A stretch of 64,000 bases of DNA from assembly GCA_002345675.1 (NCBI GenBank), contig DDWL01000046.1:1-64000 (forward strand), given 5' to 3'. How positions within the stretch are numbered: position 1 is the stretch's first letter; every line of letters starts with the position of its first letter. Below are positions 59,031 through 64,000 of the stretch, piece after piece. The position numbers and the translations under genes are program-made. A model generated the notes under the pieces. The model had not been told where the DNA came from and did not search any database. It saw only the letters and a list, made by a program, of their open reading frames with translations. The stretch is from Bacteroidales bacterium UBA2287 (GTDB taxonomy: Bacteria > Bacteroidota > Bacteroidia > Bacteroidales > Tenuifilaceae).

Positions 59031-59693
59031 ATGAGTAAAATAATCAAGTTTGGAGAAGATGTTGAAGGCTATAGCATCCCCGTTTTAAATGAAAGAGAAA
59101 TTAGAGCAGCTGCTGGAATTCTCTTTTTAGCCACTTTTATGTCGCTAATATTTATACTTTTTAAGGGCAACTTTTTGCCTATTAAGTATGTAATTACCCT
59201 ATTCCTAATCGATTTTTTTATTCGAGTTTTTATTAGCCCAAAGTTCTCTCCTACGTTAATTATTGGGCGCATGATTGTTCGTAATCAAACACCTGAGTAC
59301 GTAGGCGCCAAGCAAAAAAAGTTTGCATGGCAAATTGGCATAGCAATGGCCGCCACAATGTTCGTTTTAATGGTTATAGTTAATTCGTACAGCCCTATTT
59401 CTGGTATAATTTGTCTTATATGCCTTATTTTTCTATTTTTCGAGTCGGCTTTTGGTATTTGCTTGGGATGCAAAATTTACCCATGGTTTTTTAAAGACAA
59501 AGTGCAGTACTGTCCTGGAGAGGTTTGCGATGTAAAATCGAGGCAGGAAATTCAAAAAGTATCTATAACCCAAATTCTTATGGTTTTGGGTTTTATTGCT
59601 TTAACCATTCTGTTGGTTTACTTGTTTAATGATATTTTAAGCGAAAAACCTTTCGATCTGTTTGGTATCGAGAACACAAAACTTCCCGAATAG
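59031..59693 (+). CDS. DUF4395-family membrane protein
   Basis: 220 residues with four membrane helices. The conserved pieces are VRNQTPEYVGAKQKKFAWQI (about 84-103), ESAFGICLGCKIY near 140, and the cysteine motif QYCPGEVC near 160. These fit DUF4395, a family of small membrane proteins with paired Cys that sometimes accompany thioredoxin-like proteins; none is adjacent here. A last helix near 180-200 precedes a polar tail. Single gene ended by a strong terminator. Function unknown. Confidence 0.78.
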   Translation: MSKIIKFGEDVEGYSIPVLNEREIRAAAGILFLATFMSLIFILFKGNFLPIKYVITLFLIDFFIRVFISPKFSPTLIIGRMIVRNQTPEYVGAKQKKFAWQIGIAMAATMFVLMVIVNSYSPISGIICLICLIFLFFESAFGICLGCKIYPWFFKDKVQYCPGEVCDVKSRQEIQKVSITQILMVLGFIALTILLVYLFNDILSEKPFDLFGIENTKLPE

Positions 59694-59740
59694 TGCTATT
59701 ATTTTAGTTTAAAAAACGCTGAAATAACAACAATATATTT

Positions 59741-59775
59741 CCGAAGACTTATTGTAAGTCTTCGGATTTTTTTTT
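59741..59775 (+). terminator. Terminator after the DUF4395 gene
   Basis: CCGAAGACTT (59741-59750) pairs with AAGTCTTCGG (59756-59765) around ATTGT, followed by a run of nine or more T. Confidence 0.88.
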
Positions 59776-59837
59776 ACTAACCACTACATTACAAATATGT
59801 AAAATCGCGAAAACAGTTTCTATGTTTTAAAAATTGT

Positions 59838-59845
59838 TATTTTTG
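59838..59845 (+). promoter_or_regulatory. Candidate -7 box of the class V aminotransferase gene
   Basis: TATTTTTG matches TAnnTTTG about 50 bases before the ATG. No TTG is seen at -33. Confidence 0.35.
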
Positions 59846-59898
59846 GGTAGTATAATGTCTTGCGATAAACTTACACAAATCCTTAAATTGCTATAGAA

Positions 59899-61824
59899 AT
59901 GAAACCTGATTTATATGCAGAACTAGAAAAAGGAATTTATAATACCCTCGAAACTTACTCAAATGTACATAGGGGTAGCGGTCACTACTCCATGGTTTCA
60001 ACACATCTTTTCGGACGAGCAAGAAATATTATTTTAGATTACTTAGGTTTAAAAGAGGGCAAATACACTGTCGTTTTTTGCACTCCTCGGGGCGCTACTA
60101 TCCTTGCGAAACAAATTGAACCAAAGAATTTTCAAACTTTGTCGAGTTTGGACCTTTGCTTGTCGTTAGGTGTTAGGGCATTAGCTATTAAAACAAATGC
60201 ATTGCCTAAAGGAGTTCCTTTTCAAACAGGAGGCGGAACAACAAAACTTGTATCGAAAAACTGGGTTATTTGGGCCGATGTTCCCGATAAGTTTGAAGCG
60301 GGAACACCAGCAATTGTTAACATTGCAGCATTTGCCAAAGCGCTTATTATGGTTCAGCAATTTGGAAAGGATATCTTTTTAAACTCAACGGTCGAAGAAC
60401 TTACCCCCTCGGAAATATTGCATCGCGACGAACTCGAAAAATTTTCGGGGCGTGAACTGCTCTTGGAGCTTCAAAAAACACTTATTGGTCGCAATATATT
60501 GGTTCCTACAATGGAAGGATTAAAACCCTTTACCAATCTCGACAATAGCGCAAGTACTCCTACTTTTGAGCCAATTTGGAATGCTTTTCGCCATGCTTGG
60601 CGCCAATCCGAAAATGTTAAGCAAGAAATAGTTAATGAGGTTAAGTCCATTTGTGCCAAAGCACTTGGTGCACCACAAAGTAACTACGATGTAATTTTTA
60701 CCTCTAACACAACCGAAGCTATAAATCTTTTGTCCGAAAGTTTAAGAAGCAAATCGGAAATTGATACTGAACCTGTTGTGCTCAACACGCTCCTCGAGCA
60801 TTCCTCGAACGACTTGCCTTGGCGTAGCCCAAATAATTCGCTTATTCGGCTCTCGGTAAACCCCGAAGGGTTTATTGATTTTAACGAACTCGAAACACTT
60901 TTAGTAGCATACAACAAAGAGAATAAATACGATAAAAAGCGAATTAAACTTGTGGCCGTAAGCGGAGCATCGAACGTTCTTGGCGTTTGCAACAACATTG
61001 CCGAAATTAGCCAAATTGCCCATCGCTACGGAGCGCACATACTCGTCGATGCGGCACAACTGGTGGCTCACCGCAAAGTAAATATGGAAGAATGCGACAT
61101 TGATTACCTCGCATTTTCGGCACATAAAGTTTACGCACCATTTGGCTGTGGAGTGCTGGTTGCCAAAAAGGGTCTTCTCAACTTCAGCTCCGCTGAACTG
61201 GATTTAATTAAAACCTTAGGCGAAGAAAACGTAGGGGGAATAGCAGCATTGGGCAAGGCTCTTGTGCTTTTGCAACGAATTGGTATGGATGTAATTCATG
61301 CGGAGGAGCAAGTTTTAATAAAGCACGCATTAAAAGGCATGGCCAATATACCCGGACTTCAACTATATGGAATTCAAGACCCCGAATCTCCTAATTTTAG
61401 CCATAAGGTTGGCGTTATTCTTTTTAACATAAAAGGCGCTATGCCCTTTAATGTCGCAAAACAACTGGCTACTCAAGGCGGAATTGGTGTAAGGTCGGGC
61501 TGCCACTGTGCCCATATTATTATTAAGCACCTACTAAACGTTACCCCTTCGCTCGAACGATTCCAAAGCATAATTCAAACTCTTTTTCCAAAACTTAAAT
61601 TTCCTGGTTTAGTTCGAATGAGCCTCGGAATTGAAAATAGCGAAACGGATGTCGACAAATTTGTTAAAGTTCTTGGCAGTATTGCAAAAAAACCTAATAA
61701 AGTTGATGCCAAAACTACTGAACCAAATCAAGATAATAAAGCTAAACTGACCAATTCGGTTGTACAAAAACAGATAAAGGATTTTGTTAACGAAAGAACC
61801 GTTAATGTTTACTCTAAATATTAA
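59899..61824 (+). CDS. Class V aminotransferase / cysteine desulfurase-like protein with a partial N-terminal copy
   Basis: 641 residues against about 400 for the family. The main copy (about 205-600) is complete: LDNSASTPTFEPIW, TSNTTEAINLL, LLEHSSNDLPWR, VDAAQL, the PLP lysine in SAHKVYAPFGCG near 409, and the active-site loop RSGCHCAH near 533. Ahead of it, residues 1-200 look like a shortened second copy: NVHRGSGHYS and FCTPRGATILA correspond to the N-terminal part, and PFQTGGGTTK with FEAGTPAIVNIAAFAKAL to a later part, with no lysine between. A short charged tail follows (600-641). It probably removes sulfur from cysteine or acts on a related substrate. Confidence 0.78.
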   Translation: MKPDLYAELEKGIYNTLETYSNVHRGSGHYSMVSTHLFGRARNIILDYLGLKEGKYTVVFCTPRGATILAKQIEPKNFQTLSSLDLCLSLGVRALAIKTNALPKGVPFQTGGGTTKLVSKNWVIWADVPDKFEAGTPAIVNIAAFAKALIMVQQFGKDIFLNSTVEELTPSEILHRDELEKFSGRELLLELQKTLIGRNILVPTMEGLKPFTNLDNSASTPTFEPIWNAFRHAWRQSENVKQEIVNEVKSICAKALGAPQSNYDVIFTSNTTEAINLLSESLRSKSEIDTEPVVLNTLLEHSSNDLPWRSPNNSLIRLSVNPEGFIDFNELETLLVAYNKENKYDKKRIKLVAVSGASNVLGVCNNIAEISQIAHRYGAHILVDAAQLVAHRKVNMEECDIDYLAFSAHKVYAPFGCGVLVAKKGLLNFSSAELDLIKTLGEENVGGIAALGKALVLLQRIGMDVIHAEEQVLIKHALKGMANIPGLQLYGIQDPESPNFSHKVGVILFNIKGAMPFNVAKQLATQGGIGVRSGCHCAHIIIKHLLNVTPSLERFQSIIQTLFPKLKFPGLVRMSLGIENSETDVDKFVKVLGSIAKKPNKVDAKTTEPNQDNKAKLTNSVVQKQIKDFVNERTVNVYSKY

Positions 61825-61883
61825 TGAAAATGAAAAATATTAAAGTTTTTCCAAACTAAAAAAATCTTTTGAAAACAACGAAT

Positions 61884-62552
61884 ATGAGTATTAGCAAGCA
61901 AAACGGAAGATTTGAAAATATACTATTCGACCTCGATGGAACCTTAACAAATCCAAAGGTTGGAATTGTTAATTCCATTCTATATGCACTCGAAAAGTTG
62001 AGTATAATTGAAACAAATATTGATGAACTCGAAACATTTATAGGACCACCCCTTCGCGAATCGTTTGTTACTAGGTATAACCTCACCGAAAGCAGCGCCG
62101 ATTTGGCAATGAATTACTACAGGGAATATTTTTCGGCAAAAGGACTTTATGAAAACGAGGTTTACTCAGATATACCAGCACTTTTAGAGGTTCTATTTGC
62201 CAATAAGTATAAACTTTTTGTTGCCACATCGAAGCCAACGCTGTACGCTGAAAAAATTGTTGAGCACTTTAACCTCAACAAGTATATTGTTAAAACAATT
62301 GGAAGCAACCTCGACAATACGCGCACCGATAAATCGGAAGTTATTTCGCATGTAATTTCAACTTACGGCTTGCAAACAGCAAATTCAGTTATGATTGGCG
62401 ACAGAAAGTTCGATATAATTGGAGCAAAAAATAACTCAATAAAGTCAATTGGAGTAACCTATGGCTACGGCACGCTCGAAGAATTACAATTACACAAACC
62501 CGACTTTATTGTAAATAATTGCGACGAAATAAAAGCAATTCTTTTGAATTAA
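61884..62552 (+). CDS. HAD-family phosphatase (phosphoglycolate-phosphatase-like)
   Basis: From ATG 61884 it has about 222 residues; TTG 61869 would add five. HAD motifs: ILFDLDGTLTNPK (nucleophile and acid near 16-18), VATSKPTLYAEK (motif II Thr/Ser and Lys), and MIGDRKFDIIGAKNNSIKS (motif IV). The helical cap lies between motif I and II, as in subgroup I phosphatases. The substrate may be phosphoglycolate or a sugar phosphate. It follows the aminotransferase gene after 59 bases on the same strand and may share its transcript. Confidence 0.87.
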   Translation: MSISKQNGRFENILFDLDGTLTNPKVGIVNSILYALEKLSIIETNIDELETFIGPPLRESFVTRYNLTESSADLAMNYYREYFSAKGLYENEVYSDIPALLEVLFANKYKLFVATSKPTLYAEKIVEHFNLNKYIVKTIGSNLDNTRTDKSEVISHVISTYGLQTANSVMIGDRKFDIIGAKNNSIKSIGVTYGYGTLEELQLHKPDFIVNNCDEIKAILLN

Positions 62553-62618
62553 CTACTCTTCTTTGCAATTAATCGAAATATGAAATTATAGCTGCATTTT
62601 ACATAAAACAACACTTAA

Positions 62619-63869
62619 ATGAAAAACTGGATTTTAATTACTTGTATAATTTTTACCATTTCTGCAAAATCGCAACCTAACAAAAGCATAAGCTGGGGAA
62701 CCGATTTAGAGTTTCTGAAAGCCGAACTACCAGCAAAACACAAAAGTTTTTATGCCGAAAAAAGTGAAACTTATTTTTTCGATGGAATAAAGCGAATTAC
62801 TTTACAAATCGATAGTCTTTCGGATTTTGAAATTGCAATTAAGTTACAACAGCTAATTTCGTCGTTTGGCGATTCGCACACAGGAGCAAATTGGAGTCAA
62901 TTTGTCGATAAAAACAAAATTCTACCATTGCACCTTTTTTGGTTTAGCGATGGAATATTCATTCTTCATACAACGGCTGAGAATAAAGAGATTCTTGGAT
63001 GTAAAATTGTTAAAATAAATGGCAACCCTATTCAAGTTGTAATCGACTCGTTAAGCACTTTATTAACAGTTGATAATAATGCCGTTATAAAAAGTAGTAT
63101 TCCCAAGCTAATTCCACTAGTTCAACTTTTACAGTTTTTTGGATTAGCAAAAGCCGAAAGTATTGAACTTCAACTCGAAAATCAGGAAGGGGAGTTGTTT
63201 ACTTACTCAATAAAACCAGCATATATGGATAGGGAAAATAGGGTTATGTTTAAACCCGATTCGTTGGCTTTATGCAATCGAAATGAACGAGCTTATTTTG
63301 TCGATTACGAAGTAGCAGTCGACAATGTTTACTATATACAGTACAACAAATGCATAAGCCGCGAAAAACCACCCTATGGGTTTAAAGGGGAGTTGAAAAA
63401 ACTACCTTCTTTTCAAGAGTTTCAGGAAAAAATTCTTAAAACAGCAACAAAAAGATCTTTTGATAAAATAATTGTCGATTTAAGGTTTAACACTGGGGGA
63501 AACTCCTCGCAGGGAACCGAACTAATTGAGAAAATGGCAGAAATTAAAAAAATAAATGAAAGAGGAAAACTTTATGTAATTCTAGGTCGATTTACCTTTT
63601 CGTCGGCAATTATTAACGCAATGGACTTTAGTAACAAAACACAAGCAATATTTGTTGGCGAAGAAACCTCAGGAAAACCAAACCATTATGGCGAAGTTAG
63701 AAGTTTTACACTTCCAAATTCAGGATTAAACATAAATTACTCAACAAAATACTTTAAACGTTCCGAAAAGAACTTAAAAACAATTACTCCCGACCATATA
63801 ATCGAAACGAGTTTTAAGGATTTTAAAGAAGGCAAAGACCCAGTATACGACTGGATTATTAAACAGTAA
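62619..63869 (+). CDS. Exported S41-family peptidase-like protein
   Basis: 416 residues with a signal peptide (to about 19, MKNWILITCIIFTISAKS). An N-terminal helical domain has GDSHTGANW, typical of S41 tricorn/CtpA-like proteins. A PDZ-like stretch follows (CKIVKINGNPI near 130). The core has IIVDLRFNTGGNSSQG near 286 and RFTFSSAI near 326, with the nucleophile Ser, then EETSGKPNHYG with the partner residues. It is an exported serine protease of the carboxy-terminal-processing type, full length, with a likely role outside the cytoplasm. It stands 66 bases after the HAD gene. Confidence 0.8.
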   Translation: MKNWILITCIIFTISAKSQPNKSISWGTDLEFLKAELPAKHKSFYAEKSETYFFDGIKRITLQIDSLSDFEIAIKLQQLISSFGDSHTGANWSQFVDKNKILPLHLFWFSDGIFILHTTAENKEILGCKIVKINGNPIQVVIDSLSTLLTVDNNAVIKSSIPKLIPLVQLLQFFGLAKAESIELQLENQEGELFTYSIKPAYMDRENRVMFKPDSLALCNRNERAYFVDYEVAVDNVYYIQYNKCISREKPPYGFKGELKKLPSFQEFQEKILKTATKRSFDKIIVDLRFNTGGNSSQGTELIEKMAEIKKINERGKLYVILGRFTFSSAIINAMDFSNKTQAIFVGEETSGKPNHYGEVRSFTLPNSGLNINYSTKYFKRSEKNLKTITPDHIIETSFKDFKEGKDPVYDWIIKQ

Positions 63870-63974
63870 ATTTGCAAAAAGTGCTAAGTGACTAATTTGT
63901 GTAGAATTAATAACTAAAACAAACGAAACCAAAATTTCAATTATGCTTTTACAAACCACCTAAAACCTAACACA

Positions 63975-64000
63975 ATGAAAAACTACTTTAACTTTAATTT
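63975..64000 (+). CDS. First codons of a gene running off the window
   Basis: ATG at 63975 opens MKNYFNFN and stays open to the end. The spacing of about 105 bases from the previous stop is reasonable for a start, but eight codons cannot be identified. Confidence 0.3.

Overview
The window reads as one chromosomal segment of a Bacteroidota bacterium, probably of the anaerobic or microaerobic Bacteroidales/Marinilabiliales kind. The evidence is a 663-residue gyrB without the enterobacterial insert, SusC-like TonB receptors with carboxypeptidase-regulatory N-domains, a DUF5606 protein, a THI-box/OMR/PnuT thiamine uptake locus, and -7 promoter boxes of the TAnnTTTG type. One of these boxes, with a TTG 19 bases upstream, precedes the tRNA-Val exactly. 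Order and genus cannot be fixed from this window. All positions and families here were read by eye; no database was searched.

Layout. 1-10.5 kb: gyrB, a TPR protein with an outer-membrane barrel partner, an acyltransferase/glycosyltransferase pair, and a DUF5606 protein. 10.7-18.2 kb: an SNF2 helicase, a copper P-type ATPase, a conserved membrane-anchored protein, and an exported phospholipase C-like protein. 18.4-27 kb: a TPP riboswitch controls a TonB receptor and PnuT. The expected third partner, thiamine pyrophosphokinase, lies only after an AT-rich insert that holds a PAS kinase, a NarL-type regulator, a receiver-like protein without its phosphoacceptor Asp, and two tiny genes. 27-31 kb: branched-chain aminotransferase, an MtfA-like peptidase gene cut by one in-frame stop, a ThiF-rhodanese fusion, and a DUF190 protein. 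30.8-36.8 kb: a leftward nitrosative-stress type cluster (ferredoxin protein, Hcp, three small cupins, a BFD-like [2Fe-2S] protein, a PepSY membrane protein). A dyad sits near -40 of its first gene. 37-38 kb: tRNA-Val and a HicBA toxin-antitoxin pair. 38-48 kb: two paralogous hybrid kinases, an M28 lipoprotein peptidase, and a Cache-HAMP-GAF-PAS sensor. 48-52.5 kb: 2-oxoglutarate dehydrogenase E2 and E1. 52.8-64 kb: a second TonB receptor, two flavodoxin-fold proteins, a LytS/LytTR pair, a DUF4395 protein, a class V aminotransferase with a half-copy at its N-terminus, an HAD phosphatase, an S41 peptidase, and the first codons of one more gene.

The most unusual layer is between the genes. Many gaps carry heptanucleotide-periodic arrays (CTTCGGT, CTGTTCT, GTTATCG, CCCGATT units). 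Several fold into long hairpins placed inside apparent operons. A related CCCGATA/TATCGGG inverted repeat has entered the coding sequence of the E2 gene in frame. There is also a 160-base MITE-like element with matching ends and two composite hairpin elements. No phage, CRISPR array, rRNA or complete insertion sequence was seen.
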